Shown here: positions 19,703 to 27,189 of the stretch, in pieces
Layout of the letters: each line of letters starts with the position of its first letter
Position numbering within the stretch: position 1 is the stretch's first letter
DNA from: Fuerstiella sp.
GTDB lineage: Bacteria; Planctomycetota; Planctomycetia; Planctomycetales; Planctomycetaceae
Direction of reading: 5' to 3'
Assembly (NCBI GenBank): GCA_022447225.1
Contig: JAKVAZ010000007.1
Coordinates: 422,475 to 486,474 of the forward strand
Length of the DNA stretch: 64,000 nt
Position numbers and translations under genes: made by a program
Notes under the pieces: model-generated
Database searches by the model: none
What the model saw: the letters and a program-made list of their open reading frames with translations, nothing else
What the model was told of the DNA's origin: nothing

Positions 19703-20539
19703 TTATCCCGCAAACGTCTGACTTGCTCCGTCGACGCGAATAATCTGGCCACTAACAAAACGAGCAGCATCCGTTGCCAAAAAACCAACGACAGAAGCGA
19801 CTTCATCCGCTCGTCCGTATCTGTCAAGAGTGCCTTCCGTGACAAGTCGGTCGTCATCGATATCATGGATCAGCAGGAACCGTTCTGTGACAGTCCCCCC
19901 CGGTGCGACGCAATTCACAGGAATATTGTGAGGACGAAGCTGTTCTGCGAGACTGCGAGTCCACGCATGAACGCCGGCTTTGGCCACACTGTAAATGGAA
20001 CCTGCGGGCCTTCCGACACAGCCCGCAATGCTGCCGATTGTAATGATTCGTCCCTGTTTTCTGTTGATCATTTCAGGGGCAACTTCGCGGCAGCAAAGCA
20101 TCGTTCCAAGTAGATTTCGATCCATGACGCTCCTGAGATCATCCACAGAAATATTCAGGCAGTCATCATTGGCGGGCCTGCCGCCGGCCCCTTCACTCGT
20201 TCCCCCGGCACCAATGTCGCCTCCGGCGCAACACACCAGAATGTCGATCTGCTGCCATTTCTGTCGGATCTCACCGGCAACACGGTGCATCTCAGTTTCA
20301 CTGGTTACGTCTCCCCATGTTGGCAGGACTTCTGCGCCGGTTGCTGCACCTATTTCCGATGCAAGCTCTTCCATGGTGCCACCTTCGTCAAACGTACGAG
20401 GGCTGTCGGGACGGCTTCCGTGAACCGCTACGTTTGCTCCAAGTTTCGCCAGTTCTTCCGCCATGACCCGGCCCAGTCCACGTGAGGAGCCTGTAACCCA
20501 CGCTACGCGGGAACTCAGCGGTTTGTTACTCTGTTGCAT
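19703..20539 (-). CDS. Short-chain dehydrogenase/reductase (SDR)
   Basis: 278-residue NAD(P)-dependent oxidoreductase with a Rossmann fold. The cofactor motif TGSSRGLG (TGxxxGxG) is near residue 16. The NNAG position is degenerate (VCCAGGD). The active-site Ser is in ITIGSIAG and the YxxxK pair is in YSVAKAG. The C-terminus has FLATDAARFVSGQIIRVDG, as in classical SDRs of the FabG-like group. The insert around residues 100-130 (GAGGTSEGAGGRPANDD) is longer than in FabG. No neighbouring gene fixes a substrate. Confidence 0.92.
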   Translation of the reverse strand: MQQSNKPLSSRVAWVTGSSRGLGRVMAEELAKLGANVAVHGSRPDSPRTFDEGGTMEELASEIGAATGAEVLPTWGDVTSETEMHRVAGEIRQKWQQIDILVCCAGGDIGAGGTSEGAGGRPANDDCLNISVDDLRSVMDRNLLGTMLCCREVAPEMINRKQGRIITIGSIAGCVGRPAGSIYSVAKAGVHAWTRSLAEQLRPHNIPVNCVAPGGTVTERFLLIHDIDDDRLVTEGTLDRYGRADEVASVVGFLATDAARFVSGQIIRVDGASQTFAG

Positions 20540-20651
20540 CGGACTTCTTTTTCTATTTCGGAGTTATCTGCAAAGGTACTTGTCGTTTATCATCTTGGTG
20601 TTTCGATTCGACGGGTAGTGTCTGTGCGAATTCAGCTGCAGCCGCACCGCA

Positions 20652-21857
20652 TCAGGACTGTCTGTCGACAGCCCCCCAAAACTGAGATTTGTGTGGTGCG
20701 CGATAAGTCACGTTCAATTCCGGTGTCAGCAGTCGCCGGTGACCCTGGATCCGCGAATCAAGGCAGCGATCAAGGATGCCGCTGACCAGTAAAGTTCTCT
20801 CGACAGGATATGGGGGGCGTCCGGTCTGAATCATCTCCTCGACTTTGTTCATCAGGCACGCGGAATACGTCACGTTGGGTTTGGTCGGAAGCTGGAACTG
20901 CAGTGATTGCACTTTCGGATTGTTACGAAGTCTGGCCGCAAAGGTGAAGTCCCTGACCGCGCCGTTGAGCATCAGCAGCGTGGCTCTAAAACCGTCGTTG
21001 TATTCAATGAAGTAGGCCGACGGGTTTTCGACGAGTTTTTCGAGTTCGCCATTGTGGGTCAGATCCTGTGGTCTGCCATCACTCAGTCCTACTCCGGTTC
21101 GCGAGTCGGAACGAGCCAGAGCGCCCTCCAGGAGGTGTCTCGACCATCGGCCATCGGCTCCGGCACGCCAAACCTCGTCGCCTTCAATCATCCGGACGGC
21201 TTTGACCCCGGTTTCACCGCCTCGACGACGTTCAACCATACACTGCATGGCTTCCAGTGCATGAAAATCCATGGCGTCTGACCCTCCGACTCCGACCATC
21301 AGCGCATCATCAATATCGCAGTCCAGCGGGAATTCGATCGGAGGAATTCGAAACGTAACCGGAAGCGATGAGCCGGCAAGAAAAGGGAACTTGAGTTCCT
21401 TTGAGGTCTCCACCATCTTTTGAGCCTTCGCATAGCTCCATGAAAGATGCTTGTCATTAAACACCGGAACAGAACGTCCGTCTTCCCTGAAAACTTTCAC
21501 GATCTGTTCGAAGAACTCATAGCGAGGATACAGTTTTTGTCCTTTTTCGTTGTCGGGGTAGTTCCCCTGCTCACCAATCAGGAGTACTGCATCAACTGCC
21601 AGACTGTCTGTTCCGCATCGAAGCGCCTGTGTAATGTCGGGATAGACAACGAATCCATACCGAGTGGCTTTCTCATCGCTTAAATCAGTCTTCGGACGCT
21701 GATCAACGTAGGCGCTCACCAGGTCCATGTTCGGTCGATGCCATCTGCCATTGAGCGGATAACCATTGAGGAACCGTTCACTCATGTGATTGGCATGACT
21801 TCGCCAGCTCCAAAAGGTGGTAATGACGGCCAGTTTTTTTCTGCCCTCCTCTTTCAT
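20652..21857 (-). CDS. Unknown-function paralogue of the 1-494 protein, no leader
   Basis: 401 residues from the ATG at 21857, which overlaps the stop of the preceding gene as TGATG, so translation is probably coupled. A longer frame upstream exists but lies within the neighbour. The protein aligns by eye along its length with the product of 21857-23191 and with the left-edge fragment: shared AVDAVLLIGEQGNYP, PRYEFFEQIVKVF, PVFNDKHLSW, LAGSSLPV, VGVGGSDAMDFHALE, ERRRGGETGV and PYPVERTLLVSG. Unlike the other two it starts at MKEEGRKKLAVITTFW and has no leader, so it may stay cytoplasmic or depend on its partner. No enzyme family is recognised. Confidence 0.85.
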   Translation of the reverse strand: MKEEGRKKLAVITTFWSWRSHANHMSERFLNGYPLNGRWHRPNMDLVSAYVDQRPKTDLSDEKATRYGFVVYPDITQALRCGTDSLAVDAVLLIGEQGNYPDNEKGQKLYPRYEFFEQIVKVFREDGRSVPVFNDKHLSWSYAKAQKMVETSKELKFPFLAGSSLPVTFRIPPIEFPLDCDIDDALMVGVGGSDAMDFHALEAMQCMVERRRGGETGVKAVRMIEGDEVWRAGADGRWSRHLLEGALARSDSRTGVGLSDGRPQDLTHNGELEKLVENPSAYFIEYNDGFRATLLMLNGAVRDFTFAARLRNNPKVQSLQFQLPTKPNVTYSACLMNKVEEMIQTGRPPYPVERTLLVSGILDRCLDSRIQGHRRLLTPELNVTYRAPHKSQFWGAVDRQS

Positions 21858-23191
21858 CACGTTCTCCGAAATGTTGATTCGCGTTCTGGCTGGTAACTGA
21901 TTGCCAGATGCGGGGTCTTCAGCGGTTTTTGTCCCAGCCATAAGGACTCAATTCCCGCAGCAGTCAGGCCGGTTGTGAGTAGTGTGCGTTCGACAGGATA
22001 AGGTGCCTGACCGGTGAGAATCATGTTTTCCATATGGTGACTGAGCGGATTGAAAAAATTCGGCTGCATGTCATGTCCGGAACCCAGATAAAACAAAAGT
22101 GATAAAGGTTCGCTTTGATTCTTCAGCCTGGCGGCCACTGTGATGTCGGAAACCAGTCCTTCCATCAGTAACATGGTTGCTCTCAAGCCATCCGCATATT
22201 CGAATCGATAGGCGACCGGATCTGTGTTCGTCAGCTGCGGCAGGTCTTCTCTTCGAGGATAGGTATGTCGTGAATTTTTGTGTATAGGCTGGAGCGATTG
22301 ACTGCGACAGAGGCAGGCTTCGAAAAGTTCCGGATCCCATCCGCCGCCTTCCCATGATCCTGAGTCCAGTGCTTCCCAGACACTGTCTCCCCGCAGTGCA
22401 TGAATCCACACGACCCCCGACTCTCCTCCGCGACGGCGTTCCGCCAAACACTGTATACCCTCAAGCGAATGGATGTCGTAACCGTCGATGCCACCAACTC
22501 CGACGCTGACAATCTCTTCGATTTCGGCCCCCCAGGGCATGTCGACTGAGGGAATCCGTCTGCATACCGGTATTGATGAACCGGCGAACATAGGAAAGTT
22601 CAGCTCATGGCTCGTCTTGACCATGTGTTGGGCCCAGTCCCAGTTCCACGACAGGTGTTTGTCACAGAAAACAGGGACACTGCGACCGCTGTTTTTAAAA
22701 ACCTCGACAGTCTGCTGAAAAAAATCATAGCGAGGCCAAAGGGTCTGTCCTTTTTTATTCATCGGATACTTCCCGTGTTCGGCAATCAGCAGGACGCCGT
22801 CCACCGCCAACTCGTTACCTCCCAGCGTAAGGGCTTCGCCGATGGTGGGATAAAGATTCAAATCAGGGTAGCGACTGACACGTTCATGACTGAGGTCGTT
22901 GTCAGGAAACTGATCGACATACAGTGCTGCGACATCCACCTGAGGATAGTGCCACTGACTCTCCCAGCCGTATCCTCCGAGGAACCGGTCGACAATATTC
23001 TGGCCGTGTGAGTACTTACGATATTCGGTAACAAGGGCAGCGATTTTCGGTCGCTTTTCGGGTGACTGGCCGGCGTTCACATCACCGCTGCCGGTAAGTC
23101 CCCAGATAACCGATGTCGGGACAGTCGCCAGTATGTCGCGGCGCGAAACGTTTCTGTCAGATTCGATCAGGTGATTCGTGCTGTTTGCCAT
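21857..23191 (-). CDS. Unknown-function exported paralogue of the 1-494 protein
   Basis: 444 residues from the ATG at 23191 (an upstream GTG at 23200 would add three). The leader NVSRRDILATVPTSVIWGL is twin-arginine-like. The mature part holds LAVDGVLLIAEHGKYP, WPRYDFFQQTVEVF, PVFCDKHLSWNW, FAGSSIPVCRRIPSVD, VGVGGIDGYDIHSLE, AERRRGGESGV and PYPVERTLLTTG. The repeated conserved His/Glu/Arg residues (EHG, DKHLSW, ERRRGGE) suggest a binding or catalytic site, but I cannot name the family. First gene of a two-gene unit with its paralogue. The 336-bp gap upstream separates it from the divergent WGR-HEAT gene. Confidence 0.88.
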   Translation of the reverse strand: MANSTNHLIESDRNVSRRDILATVPTSVIWGLTGSGDVNAGQSPEKRPKIAALVTEYRKYSHGQNIVDRFLGGYGWESQWHYPQVDVAALYVDQFPDNDLSHERVSRYPDLNLYPTIGEALTLGGNELAVDGVLLIAEHGKYPMNKKGQTLWPRYDFFQQTVEVFKNSGRSVPVFCDKHLSWNWDWAQHMVKTSHELNFPMFAGSSIPVCRRIPSVDMPWGAEIEEIVSVGVGGIDGYDIHSLEGIQCLAERRRGGESGVVWIHALRGDSVWEALDSGSWEGGGWDPELFEACLCRSQSLQPIHKNSRHTYPRREDLPQLTNTDPVAYRFEYADGLRATMLLMEGLVSDITVAARLKNQSEPLSLLFYLGSGHDMQPNFFNPLSHHMENMILTGQAPYPVERTLLTTGLTAAGIESLWLGQKPLKTPHLAISYQPERESTFRRT

Positions 23192-23527
23192 GTTTCTCAC
23201 TCTCGATTAAATGAGTCAGTGGGAATTGCTCTGAGTGGCGATGTCAGGTGATTCCACACAGTTTTCACGGACGTCCGGCGGATCGATGTTCAACAGGAGT
23301 ATCGACCGCCAAAACACTCCATGAGACCGGATCGCAATCGTATCTTCTTTTGTAACGTGCCGTCAGTGATCATTCGGAATTCTGACCCGAATGTGGGAAG
23401 GCCACTGATCCGTAACTCTTGATAATTTTGTTCAATACATCGAAGATCACCACGTAGCCGACATCTGCCGATTCCGAAGCCGAGGTCGTCGTGTTTCTAG
23501 TTTCGTGTCCCTTCCGGTGAATTCTGC
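23192..23527. other. Divergent intergenic region upstream of the retron-like cassette
   Basis: Contains the start-side regulatory sequence of two divergent genes: the exported unknown protein (minus) and the WGR-HEAT gene (plus). I see no ORF with a recognisable product and no confident promoter boxes. A weak cct(t)ccgg segment precedes the GTG at 23528, so no strong Shine-Dalgarno is present. Confidence 0.4.
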
Positions 23528-26500
23528 GTGAAGCTGATCCAGGAAGTGAGTCTGGAATATCGCAGCCTTACGACGCACAAGTTGTATGAGGTGAACCTGT
23601 GCGAAGTTGGTATCGAACAGTTTGTTGTTGACGTTAGGTATGGCCGACATGGTTCAACTCTGCGTGAAGGAACCAAAACGCCGACACCTGTCAGCGAAAC
23701 GGAGGCCGTGCAGCTGTTTCATGATCTGGTGAACTCAAAAGAACACAAAGGGTACACACGCCGGGAATCATCGCATGCACTGCGATCAGATTTTGATTCG
23801 ACGGTCGGTTCATCAGGGGATCAAACGCATGTCCGAAGTCATGCCATTTTAAAGTGCCTCTCGGTCGACAACACCTCAAAGGGGCGATGGTCACGTTCCC
23901 GGGCGGCCTGGCGCTGCGGGGAGCTGCAGTTGTGTCAGGCCGAGCCGCTGCTCATCGATCTCATTGGTTCGGGGGACGAGCTGCTCGACTACAGCATTGC
24001 GTGGGCACTCGGTCGGTGCGGATCAGCTCAATGTGTTGATTCTCTGCGAAGAATGGAATCAACGCACGGTGCACCTGCAGTTCGTCGGATCGCTGCTGTC
24101 TCACTGCTTGAGGTACTGGACACGGTAGATTTCCGAGAAGCGATCACGGAACTCACAGACCAGTTGCCCCAATCGCTGCGTGACTCATGCAAAAACGGTC
24201 CGCCGGATGAATTTGCTGATGAAATGAATCGTGTGCTCGTTGAGAAGGGATGTGAGGCTGGCTATGTCCCTGAGACTGTTTATCTGATTGACAACAGATA
24301 TGTCCGACCCGCACTTCTGGAATTCCTGCGTACGGTTCGTTTTGAGTCAGGGCTGTTTGACTGCGTTCGTCACATTTTTAAAGCAGCCGAACTGCGTCAA
24401 GATGCGGAAGTGATCGGAATTGTTGCCCGGCAGTTTGAACTGATCCCTTCGAGCTTCCGGATGCACAGCGACTGGGCGGAGTCAGGACATGAGTTGCCGA
24501 CCACTCGAGAAGACCTGAGTCAGGTGTACAGCCGGAAAACCCGAACATATCTGAGGCAGCGAGTCTGGCGCATGCTGCAGCGAGTCGGCGACGCGAAACA
24601 GGCCTTTGATTACACCAATATAGCCGTCGGAATTCTTCAGGCATTCAGTGATGAAGATGCCCGGCCGGCGACACAGGAACATCCAGGCCGACCGACGCAT
24701 CATGCCCGATCGACCCTGCTTGAATCCGTTCACTTCGATCGGTATGCGAAGTATTTTGTGTTTAACAGGATCCTGTACGGCAACAGCCGTCGTTATGAAT
24801 TTGAGTCTGCAGGCCTCCGATGCCGGTGTGTCCCCCCGTTTGAGCCTGGAAATGCGGTTCCTTCGGAGCGCGAAGAAGCGTATCCGGAATTGTGGGATCA
24901 GTATCCTGAGTCTGTGCTGGATCTGCTTCTCCGAAGCCGCTGTGAGCCTGTACACCAGTTCGGTGTCAAAGTGCTTCGAGAAGCCCCCAACTTCAGCAGT
25001 CATCTTGAGTTTGATGATCTGTTAATGCTGCTAAAGTCACCGTACGAGGTCACAAATCGTTTCGGATTTGAATTAGCGCTGTCACTGTACAGCGCTGCAA
25101 CTCCGAATCTGCAGCTGGTTCGGGCTCTGGCCGACAGTGCGTGCCAGGAAGCTCGCGAACAGGCCATGGACTGGATTGACGTCGATGTACCCGGCTTCTT
25201 CCAGTCGACTGATCTTGTGGTGGCGCTGCTCTCCGGCCCAAACGCAGATACTCGCGAGTTCGGCCGAGATCGGCTTCGAAATGTGGTCCTGTCGGAAACG
25301 ACAATGCAGATCATTGCCGGTCGATTGATGGTACGTCTGCACGAATTTGACCTGGAGGATCGTCCGGTCCTGGCGAATATGGTTGAAACACTTCTGATGG
25401 TGTGCGGGACTCATTTGCGACAGGTTAGTGAGGATGTTATCTGGGATTTGCTTGGTCATGTCGCGCCCGAAGTTCATCGATTTGCCGGCGACCTGGTCCT
25501 CTGTCATGCGACGTTCTCCAGTGACCCTCCGGATGATGTGATTCCGATGCTGATTCAGTCAGAACATGAAACTGTCCGCGATAACGGTGTACGAATCATC
25601 GGGCAGTTGCCGAATCGCATTCTGTTAGACAGTGTGGAACTTCTGGCCGGACTTACCAGACATGATCTGGCAGATATTCGAATTGCAATACGTCCGACAG
25701 TTCGTCGACTGAGTGAATCCAGTCGGAAATTCGGGGAGTGCGTTGCCCGATGTTTGATCGACGCTCTGCTGATACCCGGTGCGGCTGCCGGGGTGCCAAC
25801 ACATACAGCTCGAATTCTGCGCGAAGACCTGAGCAGTCATCTGACGCTGACAGAATCAGATCCGATTCGGGCCCTGTTGCATTCACGTTCGCGGCCGGCG
25901 CAGGAAATCGGAGAGCTGTTACTGGTGGCGAATCTGAGGTCTGTGGAGTTTAGTGTGAACGAAATCGTAGAATTTGCGAGTCACGAAATCCTGTCGGTGC
26001 GTGAATTGGCCTGGAAGCTGATGGAGGACGATGTCCCAATGATGCTGGCTGAATCAGAAGTTGCGGTAAAGATTGCTGATTCCTGCCGGAAAGACACGCG
26101 TCAGTTTGCCTTCCTGTTTTTGCGTGAACACTTCTCAGAGGCTGGTGCCGTATCTCCCGATGTACTGATCAGTCTATGCGACAGTACGTGTGCAGACGTA
26201 CAGCAGTTTGGCCGATCGCTGGTTACGCAATTGCTTGAGGCGGAACACGGGGAGGAATACCTTGTCAAACTCAGCGAACATCCTGCCGGTGATATGCAGT
26301 TGTTGGTGTCCGAATTCTTGGAACAGCATGTCTCTGATAATCCTGACCGACTGAGGCAGCTGGCACCGTTCTTTCTTACGTTGTTGTCTCGTATCAGCAG
26401 CGGGCGTGCTGTCAGGACTCATGCGCTGGCATTTCTGCGTCGGGAAGCGGTGAAAGATGAACGGTCGGCCCGTGTTGCCGCGGAGATTCTCTCACAAATA

Positions 26501-26626
26501 TCAGCGACAGCAGTTATTTCGGACCGTGCAGCTGTTGTCGAACTGTTATTTGACATTCAGGTGGCCTGGCCACAAATCGTCACACCACTTACCGTCAAAT
26601 CTGTGGAGGTACGGAATGGAGTTTAG
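23528..26626 (+). CDS. WGR-domain plus HEAT-repeat protein, candidate retron partner
   Basis: 1032 residues from a GTG start, no leader, so cytoplasmic. Residues 1-80 form a WGR domain: a short beta-rich block with YGRHGSTLREG in place of the WGR core and the terminal KEHKGYT; WGR domains bind nucleic acid ends in PARPs. The rest is a long alpha-helical solenoid of HEAT-like units with recurring short helices: ELLDYSIAWALGRCGSAQ, VRRIAAVSLLEVLD, VHQFGVKVLREAP, NRFGFELALS, TRQFAFLFLREHF, VQQFGRSLVTQLLE. A Cys cluster (RCRC near residue 435, RCEPVH near 480) is only loosely reminiscent of a SWIM finger. It lies directly upstream of the RNA and RT genes on the same strand and overlaps a small ORF at its 3' end. 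Its role as effector is inferred from context. Confidence 0.88.
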   Translation: MKLIQEVSLEYRSLTTHKLYEVNLCEVGIEQFVVDVRYGRHGSTLREGTKTPTPVSETEAVQLFHDLVNSKEHKGYTRRESSHALRSDFDSTVGSSGDQTHVRSHAILKCLSVDNTSKGRWSRSRAAWRCGELQLCQAEPLLIDLIGSGDELLDYSIAWALGRCGSAQCVDSLRRMESTHGAPAVRRIAAVSLLEVLDTVDFREAITELTDQLPQSLRDSCKNGPPDEFADEMNRVLVEKGCEAGYVPETVYLIDNRYVRPALLEFLRTVRFESGLFDCVRHIFKAAELRQDAEVIGIVARQFELIPSSFRMHSDWAESGHELPTTREDLSQVYSRKTRTYLRQRVWRMLQRVGDAKQAFDYTNIAVGILQAFSDEDARPATQEHPGRPTHHARSTLLESVHFDRYAKYFVFNRILYGNSRRYEFESAGLRCRCVPPFEPGNAVPSEREEAYPELWDQYPESVLDLLLRSRCEPVHQFGVKVLREAPNFSSHLEFDDLLMLLKSPYEVTNRFGFELALSLYSAATPNLQLVRALADSACQEAREQAMDWIDVDVPGFFQSTDLVVALLSGPNADTREFGRDRLRNVVLSETTMQIIAGRLMVRLHEFDLEDRPVLANMVETLLMVCGTHLRQVSEDVIWDLLGHVAPEVHRFAGDLVLCHATFSSDPPDDVIPMLIQSEHETVRDNGVRIIGQLPNRILLDSVELLAGLTRHDLADIRIAIRPTVRRLSESSRKFGECVARCLIDALLIPGAAAGVPTHTARILREDLSSHLTLTESDPIRALLHSRSRPAQEIGELLLVANLRSVEFSVNEIVEFASHEILSVRELAWKLMEDDVPMMLAESEVAVKIADSCRKDTRQFAFLFLREHFSEAGAVSPDVLISLCDSTCADVQQFGRSLVTQLLEAEHGEEYLVKLSEHPAGDMQLLVSEFLEQHVSDNPDRLRQLAPFFLTLLSRISSGRAVRTHALAFLRREAVKDERSARVAAEILSQISATAVISDRAAVVELLFDIQVAWPQIVTPLTVKSVEVRNGV

Positions 26627-26822
26627 CTCTTCGTACCGGAAAAAAAGAGGGGCGTCCCTGACCGGAATTTCCTTTGAATCGGACATTGTCCTGAAGCCGG
26701 ACTCTTTTTGCGACCGGCTCTTTCCAACCGCAGCAGTTCTTCAGTCTGTGACTGTGTTGTCCGGCAACGTCGTTTCAGGCCTCATTTGGAAACCGAAACA
26801 CCGTAAAACACATCGGAAATGA
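26616..26822 (+). CDS. Possible small basic protein between WGR-HEAT gene and retron RNA
   Basis: 68 codons from an ATG at 26616 that overlaps the WGR-HEAT stop by 11 bases. A perfect GGAGG at 26605-26609 sits six bases before the ATG, an unusually strong ribosome site for this window and the main support. The peptide starts MEFSSSYRKKRGASLTG and ends in a basic stretch (KPKHRKTHRK), with a mildly hydrophobic middle. No family is recognised. It could be a third component of the cassette, a coupling peptide, or chance. Confidence 0.35.
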   Translation: MEFSSSYRKKRGASLTGISFESDIVLKPDSFCDRLFPTAAVLQSVTVLSGNVVSGLIWKPKHRKTHRK

Positions 26823-26942
26823 TTGATACGTCAGAACGATATCATCAGAGTCACCGTTACTGCCTGAAAGCTGCGACAAACGTGATTGACCATGATTGTG
26901 CATACTGGAATTTAGAACATAAACACTCAGAATAGGGAGATT

Positions 26943-26954
26943 CCACGCGGAGTG
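26943..26954 (+). repeat. Inverted repeat a1 of retron-like RNA
   Basis: ccacgcggagtg, the exact reverse complement of 27165-27176. In retrons a1 is the 5' end of the msr part and pairs with a2 at the 3' end of the msd part; reverse transcription is primed from a guanosine just after a1. Candidate branch G residues lie in the following attcggtgag, but the exact one cannot be fixed by reading. Confidence 0.75.
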
Positions 26955-27164
26955 ATTCGGTGAGTGAGCCTTGCAACCCGGGCGGCGGATCGCCGTCCAT
27001 GCAGTCTGCTTTGAACCGCGTCACTGGTCCACTCTGACCTGCCGGGCAATGCTGCCGTGTGCCGATTCCGGTGTGGATTCCGTGAATCGATCAGCACACG
27101 GCAGCAGCCCGGCTTGGGTCGGCGGACCAGTTCTGAGAGCCTTTCGAAGGGAAAACTCACTGTC

Positions 27165-27176
27165 CACTCCGCGTGG
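27165..27176 (+). repeat. Inverted repeat a2 of retron-like RNA
   Basis: cactccgcgtgg, the exact reverse complement of 26943-26954, followed at once by seven T residues (27177-27183) and then the RT start codon at 27190. The T run could end the short RNA, with read-through giving the RT message. Confidence 0.75.
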
Positions 27177-27189
27177 TTTTTTTCACCCG

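Larger units (their letters stand above)
26943..27176 (+). ncRNA. Retron-like msr-msd RNA
   Basis: 234 nt bounded by perfect 12-nt inverted repeats. Inside: an msr-like hairpin at 26980-26998 (8 bp with one G-U and a GAT loop, core cggcg/cgccg); a small gca/tgc stem near 27001; then a long imperfect msd-like hairpin at 27023-27131. Its stems, from outside in, are actggtcc/ggaccagt (27023-27030 with 27124-27131), gacc/ggtc, ccgggc/gcccgg (27042-27047 with 27107-27112), a perfect 12-bp gctgccgtgtgc/gcacacggcagc (27051-27062 with 27094-27105), and cgatt/aatcg near the tip. A T7 run follows a2, and the RT ATG begins 13 nt after the RNA end. Layout and size match retron RNAs; the family was not looked up. 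Confidence 0.75.

Noticed and set aside
26971-27189. N-terminal extension of the RT frame upstream of the ATG at 27190
   Set aside because: The frame is open but it runs through the structured RNA (msd hairpin and a2); peptide is Cys/Arg/Pro-rich and noise-like.
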